From positions 1-64,000 of the forward strand of contig CAZUTO010000003.1 of assembly GCA_964623085.1 (NCBI GenBank): 64,000 bases of DNA. Direction: 5' to 3'. Source of the stretch: CAZUTO01 sp964623085. Lineage in GTDB: Bacteria > Pseudomonadota > Gammaproteobacteria > Pseudomonadales > GM7GCV1. The notes under the pieces are model-generated. The model searched no databases, was not told the DNA's origin, and saw only the letters and a list, made by a program, of their open reading frames with translations. Position 1 is the first letter of the stretch, and each line of letters begins with the position of its first letter. Positions 34,735 through 43,095 of the stretch are shown here, piece by piece. Position numbers and translations under genes: made by a program.

Positions 34735-36516
34735 ATGTCGCTGCTACTCATGTTCATCGCGCTTATACAAAGTTGCAGCACCACCAATACTGGCCCTCAA
34801 GAAACGCAAGCAACCTCGTCCGGCGCGCAACAACTGGAAGATTCAGCTAATGCCTCATCAGGCACAGAACGTGCAGTCTATCAACTTTCAGCGGCCGAGG
34901 CCTGGCATCTAGAACTCAATACTGAACGAGCCAGTATCACATTAGCAAACATTGATACTACCCTGCTTCCTGCAGATGAACTCATCAAATACAGCCTCCT
35001 TTATGCAGAAATCATGCAATTGCAAGGGCGTCATCAAGATGCACTGGAAATACTAGCCGAGCCACTGGAACAAAATCGGCTATTTGAAGCCCAGCCCATC
35101 AGACAAGCAGAGTGGGGCGAACGAACCGGGAACATCAATTTAGCCATAGGCCAATATGAACAGGCCGTTCGCTATTTTGACCACGCACTGTCCAAGGGTA
35201 ATAAAACAGATATTCTTGAGCGAGTAAGAACCAGTCTTTGGAAAAGTTTGACTCTATCAGCCAATCTACCTGAAGCGCCATTTTATAGTTCAGAAATGCC
35301 AGGCTGGATTTCGCTTGCGGAGATCAGCAATGTTAATGCTGGCTCCTTGGGTGACCAACTGCAACAGTTCCAAAATTGGCGTCAAGCAAACTTTGGACAC
35401 CCAGCGGACCGACAACCACCAGAAAGTATTCAAGCCCTCGAATCCCTTGCCAACGAGCCACCACCGCGCGTTGCTTTACTACTGCCCATGACAGGAAATC
35501 TCGCTCCTGCTGGAAATGCTGTGTTAGATGGCTATATGGCTACAGTGGACATCAACCGCGGCTCGGACAGTCTCAACCCATCTGAGGTGCTGATATTTGA
35601 TACTAACAGCCAAGACATGAACACCATTTTGCAAGAACTGTATTCGAAACAGGTGAATGTTGTGATTGGCCCACTTGATAAAGGCAAGGTACACGAATTT
35701 GCTACTCTTGCCGATCCGGCACTGCGAGCACTGACATTAAATTCAATTGAATCTAATGCGGGCTCAAACAAATCTATCCTCGGTCTCGCATTGGATATTG
35801 AAGATGAAGCAAGTCAAGCGGCGACTGCAGCTCTGCGGGACGGTCATATTACGGCACTAGCTATGGTCCCAAACAACAGCTCAGGTGATCGCGCAAGCGG
35901 GGCTTTCGCCCAAACTTGGGAACAAAAAAACGGGGATTTACTGGGTGTTGATCGCTATGGTTCTAGCGATACTCACGCAGACCTTCTCGAATCTAGGTTA
36001 CACATTGACCAAAGCATGGATCGCATGCGCGAAATCAGAACCCTACTCGCAAAAAATCTAGAGTTCACACCACGCAGACGACAAGACATCGATGCGCTTT
36101 TTCTTTCCGCGTCGCCAGAGCAGGCTCGGCAAATAAAGCCTATGTTGGCATTCTTTTTCGCAGACGATATCCCAGTGTATTCAACTTCATCAGTCTACGA
36201 TGGAACGGAAGATCCCAAAGCGAATCAAGACTTAGACGGTATACGATTCAGCACGCTACCTTGGATCATTTCCGACTCTAATATTCAAGAGGAATTAAGG
36301 CAATCCGCACCCGCCACTGGCGGTCTCTTAAAACTCCAAGCCATGGGCGTGGATGCCTACTATTTGAGCCAACGTATTCCACAGTTCATGGATGCAGAAA
36401 TCAGTGTTTATCATGGTGTTCTGGGCAAACTTTCGCTACCGCTTGGAGCGCGGAATTTAGACCGACAGCAGGTATGGGCTAAGTTTTCACAGGGTGCTGT
36501 TTCGCCAATACCCTAA
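34735..36516 (+). CDS. lpoA: LppC-family outer-membrane lipoprotein, PBP1A activator LpoA
   Basis: LpoA anchors in the outer membrane and stimulates the peptidoglycan synthase PBP1A. It is 593 aa from the ATG at 34735, with a short hydrophobic signal MSLLLMFIALIQSC ending in a lipobox Cys14. The signal lacks the usual positive residues, so the true start could be different, but no better start codon lies upstream in frame. The N-terminal half is helical with tetratricopeptide-like repeats. The C-terminal half is a periplasmic-binding-protein fold (PRVALLLPMTGNLAPAGNAV, about residues 245-265). It is followed by yraN. Confidence 0.9.
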   Translation: MSLLLMFIALIQSCSTTNTGPQETQATSSGAQQLEDSANASSGTERAVYQLSAAEAWHLELNTERASITLANIDTTLLPADELIKYSLLYAEIMQLQGRHQDALEILAEPLEQNRLFEAQPIRQAEWGERTGNINLAIGQYEQAVRYFDHALSKGNKTDILERVRTSLWKSLTLSANLPEAPFYSSEMPGWISLAEISNVNAGSLGDQLQQFQNWRQANFGHPADRQPPESIQALESLANEPPPRVALLLPMTGNLAPAGNAVLDGYMATVDINRGSDSLNPSEVLIFDTNSQDMNTILQELYSKQVNVVIGPLDKGKVHEFATLADPALRALTLNSIESNAGSNKSILGLALDIEDEASQAATAALRDGHITALAMVPNNSSGDRASGAFAQTWEQKNGDLLGVDRYGSSDTHADLLESRLHIDQSMDRMREIRTLLAKNLEFTPRRRQDIDALFLSASPEQARQIKPMLAFFFADDIPVYSTSSVYDGTEDPKANQDLDGIRFSTLPWIISDSNIQEELRQSAPATGGLLKLQAMGVDAYYLSQRIPQFMDAEISVYHGVLGKLSLPLGARNLDRQQVWAKFSQGAVSPIP

Positions 36517-36544
36517 CATCCAACAAATATCATTAGGAAACCAC

Positions 36545-36928
36545 ATGGGCCTCAGGAGCCTTGTGCAGGGAAAGCAGGCGGAACGTCTCGCCGCAAGACA
36601 TCTTCGCAAACAGGGACTGACTCTGCTTGCGCTAAACCAGCGTTATAAATGTGGCGAAATCGATATTATTGCCAAAGATGTCGATACTCATATTTTCGTA
36701 GAAGTGAAATATCGTAAGGGGAAAAGTTACGGCGAACCTGCTGAGATGGTGTCATATGAAAAGCAAATCAAACTTGCCAAAGCAGCAAAACTTTGGCTAC
36801 AAGACAATGACCCACATTTCGATTTTGGCTGTCGCTTCGATGTCATTGCCATTACTACTTGCGGTAAAGCCAGCAGCGGAGAAGACATTCTATGGCTAAA
36901 AAATGCATTTTCACCCGAACTATGGTGA
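36545..36928 (+). CDS. yraN: UPF0102 endonuclease-like protein YraN
   Basis: Small protein of the UPF0102 family with a predicted restriction-endonuclease-like fold and no established substrate, 127 aa. Conserved pieces are GKQAERLAARHLRKQG, RYKCGEIDIIAKD and FVEVKYRKGKSYG, which match the E..D..ExK metal site. The ATG at 36545 has AGGAAA 6 bases upstream. A longer frame starting at 36494 overlaps lpoA and lacks support. It stands between lpoA and the SIS gene, the common arrangement. Confidence 0.92.
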   Translation: MGLRSLVQGKQAERLAARHLRKQGLTLLALNQRYKCGEIDIIAKDVDTHIFVEVKYRKGKSYGEPAEMVSYEKQIKLAKAAKLWLQDNDPHFDFGCRFDVIAITTCGKASSGEDILWLKNAFSPELW

Positions 36929-36970
36929 ATTTTCGATATCTCAACGAAAGACGATAGACTCACAACAGTT

Positions 36971-37501
36971 ATGGTTAATAATCGTGCAGGTTTTGAACAG
37001 ATCGCTGAGAGCATTCAGGGGTTAAAGCAATTCCAAGAACTCTTTGATAACAGCAGCCAATTAATGGCCGATGCACTGCTGAATGACGGCACTATTTTCT
37101 GTGCTGGCGGCCCTTATTGTACATCTGCGGCACAACAGCTAGCTGATATGCTTACCTGTAGCCCGGATGAAACACGCCCTGCTTTACCGGCTGAGAATTT
37201 AGGCGCAAACATTCGTGGTCAAAGGCAATTTATAGCCCTTGCCAAGGAACAGGATTTCGCAGTATTTTTTCGAGACTCAGTGCAAGATCCAAACCTAGAA
37301 ACTTTGCTAAACATCAGTTTGGAAAAAAGCGTGGCGAGCCTGCTAGTTAGTCCCGATCTAGACCATGTTGAACCCACTGACAAAGCACTCGAGATAAGAC
37401 TAGAATACTCATCATTGTCAGACTATTCGACAAGCCTATCCGCCCTGTCTAATTATTTGACGAAGTCCATCGAAACGCTGTTGTTTGGGAGACAAGTTTG
37501 A
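36971..37501 (+). CDS. SIS-domain protein related to DiaA/GmhA, altered active-site loop
   Basis: The position (yraN - SIS - BON) is that of diaA in E. coli and the gmhA-like gene in Pseudomonas. DiaA promotes DnaA assembly at the origin, and GmhA makes heptose phosphate for LPS. The 176-aa protein is shorter than either (about 190-197). The conserved loop of these proteins (GNGGSAADAQH) reads CAGGPYCTSAAQQLADML here (about 44-61). The Asn and Ser of the phosphosugar loop and the His after it are lost. It is therefore probably not an isomerase, and even a DiaA role is only inferred. Its stop overlaps the next ATG by one base. Confidence 0.75.
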   Translation: MVNNRAGFEQIAESIQGLKQFQELFDNSSQLMADALLNDGTIFCAGGPYCTSAAQQLADMLTCSPDETRPALPAENLGANIRGQRQFIALAKEQDFAVFFRDSVQDPNLETLLNISLEKSVASLLVSPDLDHVEPTDKALEIRLEYSSLSDYSTSLSALSNYLTKSIETLLFGRQV

Positions 37502-38085
37502 TGCAAAGCGCCCTTAAATACCTACTTTTTTTTAGCCTAATCAGCATGATTACTGGCTGCTCTGCCATTTTGGATCTAACAAAAAACGAACCCTTAGACG
37601 TCAATCCACAACAACGAACCTTCGGCGCTTGGGTGGATGATATTTCTATTAAAACTACCGTGTCTCACAATGTCGAAAAATCTCACCCGGACTTAGATAG
37701 ATCTCATATCGACGTAAACAGCTTTAACGGGGTGGTGCTTCTTACTGGGGAGATTCCCAACGCAGAAGTCAGAGCGATCGCGTCGGAACAGGCACAAAGA
37801 GTTCCAGGTGTTCGTATTGTTCACAATGAGCTGGCCATTCGTGACAATACCTCCTTCTTTTCGCGACTCGGTGATGGGTTTTTACACAAGCGCATAAAGC
37901 TAAAGTTACGTGGCCTGAGTGAACTAAGGGGCATAAATATTGATGTCATCGTCGAAGACAATGTCGCCTATCTCATGGGAATAGTAACGCGCCAGCAAGG
38001 CGACGCAGCTGCAGAAAGAGCCAGCTTGACATCCGGCCTACGCCAAGTTGTAAAGGTATTTGAATATGTCGACGAGCAACAATAA
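37501..38085 (+). CDS. dolP: BON-domain lipoprotein (DolP/YraP-like)
   Basis: Outer-membrane lipoprotein with two BON domains; DolP in E. coli supports outer-membrane integrity and the BAM complex. It has 194 aa. The signal peptide MQSALKYLLFFSLISMITGC has lipobox ITGC (Cys20), and BON repeats lie at about 50-115 and 125-190. VLLTGEIPNAEVRAIASEQA and YLMGIVTRQQGDAAAERAS are the two equivalent segments. The ATG overlaps the SIS stop (TGATG). It is convergent with sspB 26 bases further on. Confidence 0.88.
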   Translation: MQSALKYLLFFSLISMITGCSAILDLTKNEPLDVNPQQRTFGAWVDDISIKTTVSHNVEKSHPDLDRSHIDVNSFNGVVLLTGEIPNAEVRAIASEQAQRVPGVRIVHNELAIRDNTSFFSRLGDGFLHKRIKLKLRGLSELRGINIDVIVEDNVAYLMGIVTRQQGDAAAERASLTSGLRQVVKVFEYVDEQQ

Positions 38086-38111
38086 GGCTCAAACCGGTAT
38101 AGCTAGCCCTA

Positions 38112-38513
38112 CTACTTAACTACCTTTAGAGAAGGTCGACCTTGAGGGCGGCCGCCACCACTCGATCCGTCGTTCGGCCCATCTCCATCCGGCTCAGGAC
38201 TATCGCCGCGCTCATCAAACATCATACCTTGGCCATTTTCACGCGCGTAAATGCCCATTACCGCGGCAATAGGTACTGACACGTCTGTAGGGATTTTTTG
38301 GAACCTTGCACTGAACGTAACCACATTGTTGCCCAACAATAGTCCTTGCGCGGCATTAGGTGCAATATTCAAAACAATCTGGCCATCCTTCACGTAGTCT
38401 TGCGGCACCTCCACCCTTCCGTGCATGGCATTGACCAGCAGATGCGGTGTCAGATTATTATCAACAATCCATTCGTAAAGTGCGCGAAGGATGTAGGGCC
38501 GACGAGAGGTCAT
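38112..38513 (-). CDS. sspB: ClpXP adaptor SspB
   Basis: Delivers ssrA-tagged proteins from stalled ribosomes, and other substrates such as RseA fragments, to ClpXP. It has 133 aa. The folded N-terminal domain (about 1-105) begins RRPYILRALYEWIVDNNLTPHLL. A glycine- and proline-rich linker follows, and the protein ends in RPSLKVVK, the ClpX-binding XB motif. It lies 15 bases after sspA, as in other gammaproteobacteria. Confidence 0.95.
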   Translation of the reverse strand: MTSRRPYILRALYEWIVDNNLTPHLLVNAMHGRVEVPQDYVKDGQIVLNIAPNAAQGLLLGNNVVTFSARFQKIPTDVSVPIAAVMGIYARENGQGMMFDERGDSPEPDGDGPNDGSSGGGRPQGRPSLKVVK

Positions 38514-38528
38514 ATCTACGAAAAAGCC

Positions 38529-39158
38529 CTATACCGGCGGAATCATTTCTCGCTCTTGCTCCGACAAGCTTTCGCGGAAGGATTCTCGATCGAAGATACG
38601 CTCCATGTACTCAAAAAGTGGCTTTGATTGGCGGTTCTTTGGAAGCTTAACTCCCATCGCACCCAGTCTCCACAAGATGGGAGAAAGACAGCAGTCTACT
38701 AAGGTAAATTCTTCACTGAGGAAAAACGGCATTTCTTCGAAAATCGGCGCCACACCAACCAATCCATCTGACAACTCTTTTGCCTCCAAAGAATCTCCGG
38801 GCTCTCGCATAAGAGTATCGACTAATGGTGACCAGTCTTTCTCTATACGATGCATCCACAAGCGCGACTGAGCGCGAGTCACCGGGTACACGGGAAGCAA
38901 AGGCGGATGAGGAAACCGTTCATCCAAGTACTCCATCATCACTTTTGATTCATACAGCACCAACTCTCGATCTAACAGCGTTGGAAGCGAGTTGTACGGA
39001 TTGACATCCGCCAACTCAGCGGGCGCCGTCTCCGGTGTATAGTCTTCAATATCCGCACTGATGCCTTTTTCGGCTAAAACAACGCGCACACGATGAGAAT
39101 AATGTGATGATGGGTCCGAAAAAATCGCCATTGTGGACCGGCGAGCCAAGTCATTCAT
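38529..39158 (-). CDS. sspA: Stringent starvation protein SspA
   Basis: RNA-polymerase-associated protein with a glutathione-transferase fold but no transferase activity in known members, 209 aa. The thioredoxin-like N-terminal domain (TMAIFSDPSSHYSHRVRVVL) lacks a catalytic Cys/Ser in the usual place. The PHPP motif important for transcription in E. coli SspA appears as FPHPPLLPVYPV. The ribosome site AAGGAAA lies upstream. It follows petBC by 30 bases, so respiratory and stress genes may share transcripts. Confidence 0.95.
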   Translation of the reverse strand: MNDLARRSTMAIFSDPSSHYSHRVRVVLAEKGISADIEDYTPETAPAELADVNPYNSLPTLLDRELVLYESKVMMEYLDERFPHPPLLPVYPVTRAQSRLWMHRIEKDWSPLVDTLMREPGDSLEAKELSDGLVGVAPIFEEMPFFLSEEFTLVDCCLSPILWRLGAMGVKLPKNRQSKPLFEYMERIFDRESFRESLSEQEREMIPPV

Positions 39159-39188
39159 ATATTTTCCTTGAAACTTGATTCGCTAGAA

Positions 39189-41243
39189 TCAATGAATATC
39201 TCGCCAATACTCACGATTGAGCAACCAGGCAAAGACAAAAAGAATGCCCAAGAAAATCAGGACACCAACACCAATTTGCTTACGCTGCGCAGCCATAGGC
39301 TCAGCAACATAAACCAAGAAATTTGTCACATCATAAGCAACTTGATCAAAGTCTTCGCCAGACAGCTGACCTTGAGAAGAGGCGGACAGCACCATCTCGC
39401 CGCACTCATCTACCGAAACTTCTTCTCCAGTAACGGGATCCTCTTCCCCATGCCCATCTGACTCAGTCGCGTGGCACTCTAGCAAGCCTTGCAGCTCTAG
39501 CATAACGTGAGGCATGCCCACATCAGGAAACACGCGGTTATTGACACCAAGTGGCCGGCTGTCATCGCGATAAAAGTTTTTGAGGTAGGTATAGACCCAC
39601 TCTGGCTTGCGTGATCTAGCAACCAATGTCAAATCAGGAGGTGTGGCACCAAACCAACTCTTGGCGTCATCTTCATCCATAGAAATTTCCATTAGCTCGC
39701 CAATTTTTTGGCCAGTGAATATTAGGTTATCTAACGCAATCCCATGCGGTATATCGAGATCATCTGCAACACGCTCAAAACGTGAATATTTCAGCGAGTG
39801 GCAACCGTAGCAGTAATTCATATACCACTTGACGCCATTTTGAAGGGAGGCTTTGTCATCAAAGTCAGCTTTAAACTCTTCGCAATCTACCTCACCACAG
39901 GCATGAGATGACTCCGCCCCCACCGCGATGACAGGAACACAAACCAAAACTAATACAACTACGAGACCTTTTAAGAAGCTCCAGAGCCCCTGCCCTTGCA
40001 TGGTGACTCTGTCTGGTGGCTCTTTGAAGCTGTCCATCTTGCTCCAGAAAGGCATACCAAGGAAAAATATGAAATAGAACAGCGTACATATTTGAGCGAG
40101 TACCGTGCGGCCTTCTGTAGGTGCTTTCACACCCAAAATACCGAGGATAATAAAGGTCGCTGCAAATAGCAGAATCATGGTTTTCCATACCGGCCCTTTA
40201 TATCGAATAGACTTAACGGGACTGCGATCCAACCAGGGCAATACAAACATCACTGCAATGGCAGCCGCCATAACAATAAAGCCGCCCAACTTAGCCTGTA
40301 TAACAAAGACATCAAAATCGATGGCCCGAAGCATTGAATAGAAAGGCGTGAAATACCAAACCGGTGCAATATGTTCTGGTGTCTTAAGCGGATTTGCCTC
40401 TTCGAAATTAGCATACTCTAGGAAGAACCCCCCCATTTCTGGGAAGAAGAACATAATCGTACAGAACGCAAACAAGAACACGACGATCGCCATCAGGTCG
40501 TGAACCGGCAAGTAGTATGGAAAAAATGCCACACCATCGAGCGGTTTACCCGTCTCATCTTTGTACTTTTTAATATCCACGCCGTCTGGGTTATTGGAGC
40601 CGACTTCGTGCAGAGCAAGGATGTGCATCACAACCAGCGCCAAAAGGATAATTGGCAATGCCACAACATGCAGAGACATAAAGCGGTTTAGAGTGATACC
40701 TGAAATCAGGTAATCTCCTCGAATCCATTCCACGAGACCTTCACCAACCACTGGGATAGCGCCGAACAGCGAAATAATCACCTGTGCGCCCCAAAACGAC
40801 ATTTGCCCCCAAGGCAATATGTAACCCATAAAAGCTTCTGCCATTAGAGCAACATAGATACACATACCAAATATCCACACCAACTCTCGTGGCGCTCGGT
40901 AGGAGCCATAAATCAAACCGCGGAACATGTGCATATACACAACTAGGAAAAACGCGGATGCGCCAGTGGAGTGCATATAGCGGATCATCCAACCCAGCTC
41001 TACATCCCGCATGATGTATTCAACAGAAGCAAATGCGCGTTCTGCGCTTCCCTCATAACTCATTAGCAACCAAATCCCTGTTACCAACTGAATAACGAGA
41101 ACAATTAGGGAAAGGACACCAAAGAAATACCAGAAATTAAAGTTCTTGGGCGCGTAGTACTGCGCCATATGCTTGTTCCACTCGACCAGTAGCATTGGCA
41201 TACGGTTGTCGAGCCAGCCGCCAAAGTTTTTCAACCAATTCAT
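39189..41243 (-). CDS. petBC: Fused cytochrome b / cytochrome c1 of the bc1 complex
   Basis: One 684-residue frame contains both redox subunits of ubiquinol-cytochrome c reductase. Cytochrome b covers about 1-413. Its haem histidines are His91, His105, His192 and His207, and PVWY at 294-297 replaces PEWY at the quinol site. A second hydrophobic segment with AVGA|ESS at 440-446 looks like an internal signal peptide. Cytochrome c1 follows, with haem site CYGCH (478-482), Met ligand in GMPHVM (577 or 581) and a C-terminal membrane anchor (657-676). No stop or frameshift separates them. Fused b-c1 precursors are known from fbcH of Bradyrhizobium, where signal peptidase cuts the product. The start overlaps the petA stop (TAATG). 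Confidence 0.93.
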   Translation of the reverse strand: MNWLKNFGGWLDNRMPMLLVEWNKHMAQYYAPKNFNFWYFFGVLSLIVLVIQLVTGIWLLMSYEGSAERAFASVEYIMRDVELGWMIRYMHSTGASAFFLVVYMHMFRGLIYGSYRAPRELVWIFGMCIYVALMAEAFMGYILPWGQMSFWGAQVIISLFGAIPVVGEGLVEWIRGDYLISGITLNRFMSLHVVALPIILLALVVMHILALHEVGSNNPDGVDIKKYKDETGKPLDGVAFFPYYLPVHDLMAIVVFLFAFCTIMFFFPEMGGFFLEYANFEEANPLKTPEHIAPVWYFTPFYSMLRAIDFDVFVIQAKLGGFIVMAAAIAVMFVLPWLDRSPVKSIRYKGPVWKTMILLFAATFIILGILGVKAPTEGRTVLAQICTLFYFIFFLGMPFWSKMDSFKEPPDRVTMQGQGLWSFLKGLVVVLVLVCVPVIAVGAESSHACGEVDCEEFKADFDDKASLQNGVKWYMNYCYGCHSLKYSRFERVADDLDIPHGIALDNLIFTGQKIGELMEISMDEDDAKSWFGATPPDLTLVARSRKPEWVYTYLKNFYRDDSRPLGVNNRVFPDVGMPHVMLELQGLLECHATESDGHGEEDPVTGEEVSVDECGEMVLSASSQGQLSGEDFDQVAYDVTNFLVYVAEPMAAQRKQIGVGVLIFLGILFVFAWLLNREYWRDIH

Positions 41244-41848
41244 TACGCGGCCTCCTGATCTTCGCCGATCACAATCACTGTGTCTGATTCAAAGCGATAG
41301 GGCGGTATCTCAAGGTTTGTTGGCGCCGGAACGTTTTTATATACGCGCCCGGATAAGTCAAATTTGGAACCGTGACAAGGGCAGAAAAAACCGCCGAGCC
41401 ATTCTGCACCGCCTAAATCTTCTGCACCTACGTCCGGCCGATATTTCGGGGCGCAGCCCAGATGTGTACATAGACCTATCGCCACTAAAAATTCTTCGTG
41501 GCCTTCGATAGAACGCGCATTGCCCGAGACATATTCAGGTCGAGAATCGGACTCTGAATCCGGATCCGCTACAAAATCGCGCACTTTCTCTGCAAGCTGG
41601 GCCAGTACTTCCGGTGTTCTACGCACAACATAGACCGGCTTACCGCGCCATTCCACAACAGTCATTTGGCCGGGTTCAATTTTCCCGATATTTGCTTTAA
41701 CTGGTGCACCGGCCGCTCTCGCTTTCGCACTAGGCGCCCATGACTTCACAAAAGGTACTGCTGCAGCCACTGCACCCACGGCGCCCACCACAGAAGTTGC
41801 ACCTGTTAGGAAGCGGCGGCGGCTATGATTTAAACCGTCTTGACTCAT
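41243..41848 (-). CDS. petA: Rieske iron-sulfur subunit of the bc1 complex
   Basis: Carries the 2Fe-2S cluster that takes the first electron from ubiquinol at the Qo site, 201 aa. The N terminus has a twin-arginine signal anchor (SRRRFLTG followed by a hydrophobic stretch, about 9-34), so it is exported folded by Tat and stays membrane-bound. Cluster ligands are in CTHLGC and CPCHGSKFD (about residues 126-160). It is the first gene of petA-petBC, separated from rpsI by a strong terminator. Confidence 0.96.
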   Translation of the reverse strand: MSQDGLNHSRRRFLTGATSVVGAVGAVAAAVPFVKSWAPSAKARAAGAPVKANIGKIEPGQMTVVEWRGKPVYVVRRTPEVLAQLAEKVRDFVADPDSESDSRPEYVSGNARSIEGHEEFLVAIGLCTHLGCAPKYRPDVGAEDLGGAEWLGGFFCPCHGSKFDLSGRVYKNVPAPTNLEIPPYRFESDTVIVIGEDQEAA

Positions 41849-41939
41849 GAATATCTCCGTTGGAGGATTAGCGGGCCTAATTTATGAGGATTTGCAGCAT
41901 CTAACATTTGGTAGATTCCGCAGATAGAAGGCGCGCGCA

Positions 41940-41969
41940 ATTCTACTAAATTCGAGCATCACAGAGCAA
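41940..41969 (-). promoter_or_regulatory. Candidate promoter of petA-petBC
   Basis: TTGCTC (41969-41964) and TAGAAT (41945-41940) on the minus strand are 18 bases apart. The -10 matches five of six bases and the -35 only three. It lies downstream of the rpsI terminator and 92 bases before petA, where a promoter is needed. Confidence 0.35.
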
Positions 41970-42002
41970 GAAAGTCTCCGTATAAATGCATTAACAAACA
42001 AC

Positions 42003-42028
42003 GAAAAAGCCCGCAAAGCGCGGGCCTT
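42003..42028 (-). terminator. Intrinsic terminator after rpsI
   Basis: On the minus strand, GCCCGC-GCTTT-GCGGGC forms a 6-bp GC stem extended by A-T pairs and followed directly by TTTTT, a classical factor-independent terminator. It lies 19 bases after the rpsI stop. Confidence 0.9.
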
Positions 42029-42046
42029 TCCATAAGCAATATCGAA

Positions 42047-42436
42047 TTAACGCTTCGAGAACTGAGGGCGTTTGCGCGCTTTGTGCAAACCAACTTTCTT
42101 CCGCTCGACCTGACGCGCATCTCGAGTAACGTAGCCTGCCGCTCGTAGTGGTGGACGAAGCTCTTCGTTGTATTCCATCAATGCACGTGTAATACCATGA
42201 CGAATGGCCCCTGCCTGTCCAAAACTACCACCACCTTTTACGGTGATTTTTAGATCAAACTTATCGACAGCTTCCGCCACTTCCAAAGGCTGCCGAACAA
42301 TCATTCGTGCAACCTCTCGCCCAAAGTAGTCTTCCAGTGTGCGGCCATTGATTTCAATCTGGCCTTTTCCGGAAGTCATAAATACACGGGCCGTCGAAGT
42401 CTTGCGGCGACCTGTTCCGTAATATGTTTCGCTCAT
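42047..42436 (-). CDS. rpsI: 30S ribosomal protein S9
   Basis: Small-subunit protein whose C-terminal tail reaches the P-site tRNA, 129 aa. It starts YYGTGRRKTSTARVF and ends in the conserved KARKRPQFSKR, with the terminal Lys-Arg intact. It is co-transcribed with rplM 10 bases upstream, the universal pair. Confidence 0.98.
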   Translation of the reverse strand: MSETYYGTGRRKTSTARVFMTSGKGQIEINGRTLEDYFGREVARMIVRQPLEVAEAVDKFDLKITVKGGGSFGQAGAIRHGITRALMEYNEELRPPLRAAGYVTRDARQVERKKVGLHKARKRPQFSKR

Positions 42437-42446
42437 CTCTCGCCCC

Positions 42447-42875
42447 TTAGATATTCAGTTCTTGCGGTTGCTGAGCAGTATGAGGATGCTCAGAACCTTC
42501 ATAGATTTTCAGCTTTTTAAGCATTGCTCTACCGAGAGGTCCTCGAGGAAGCATGCCTTTTACCGCAAAGCGAAGGGGTCGTTCTGGATGTTCCACGATC
42601 AGTTTTTCGAAAGTCGTTTCTTTCAAACCACCGGGATATTCCGAGTGACGATAGTACTTTTTACCACTGGCTTTGTTACCAGTGACAGTGATTTTCTCTG
42701 CATTGATAACAACGATGTAATCGCCAGTATCTACGTGCGGAGTATATTCAGGCTTATGCTTACCGCGCAGGCGATGGGCAATTTGTGACGCTAGACGGCC
42801 GAGAGTTTTCCCGTCGCCGTCCACGACATACCAGTCGCGCTTCACGGTAGCTTCATTGGCACTAATGGTCTTCAT
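42447..42875 (-). CDS. rplM: 50S ribosomal protein L13
   Basis: Early-assembling large-subunit protein, 142 aa from the ATG at 42875, the same length as E. coli L13. It begins MKTISANEATVKRDWYVVD. A TTG five codons upstream is in frame but unlikely, and GAGG sits ahead of the chosen ATG. It contains YTPHVDTGDYIVVINAEK and the C-terminal GSEHPHTAQQPQ. It is first in the rplM-rpsI operon. Confidence 0.98.
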   Translation of the reverse strand: MKTISANEATVKRDWYVVDGDGKTLGRLASQIAHRLRGKHKPEYTPHVDTGDYIVVINAEKITVTGNKASGKKYYRHSEYPGGLKETTFEKLIVEHPERPLRFAVKGMLPRGPLGRAMLKKLKIYEGSEHPHTAQQPQELNI

Positions 42876-42957
42876 GTTATATGGCCTCAACTAACCGATT
42901 TATATTTCAATGAAAATCCCGGCGGGCGCCAAATCCGGCTCCCAAAAAGGAGGCGCG

Positions 42958-42986
42958 ATTTTAGGGATATATCAAGCCGAAATCAA
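42958..42986 (-). promoter_or_regulatory. Candidate promoter of rplM-rpsI
   Basis: TTGATT (42986-42981) and TAAAAT (42963-42958) on the minus strand have a 17-base spacer, with four and five matches to consensus. Transcription would start near 42951, leaving a leader of about 76 bases before the rplM ATG. E. coli L13 represses its own operon through the leader; I could not identify the same structure here. Confidence 0.55.
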
Positions 42987-43095
42987 GCGCTATCGAGGCT
43001 AACCGCTAGTTAGCTGAAACTTGCGGGGTAGATACAGGTGCCTAGCCAAAAAAGCACCCTTTGCTTTAAAAAGTCATACGATGTGATGCCCTGAC

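Noticed and set aside
40360..40380. PVWY instead of PEWY in cytochrome b as a novelty
   Set aside because: Substitutions at this Glu are known in several proteobacterial bc1 complexes as far as I recall, so it is recorded only in the gene entry.
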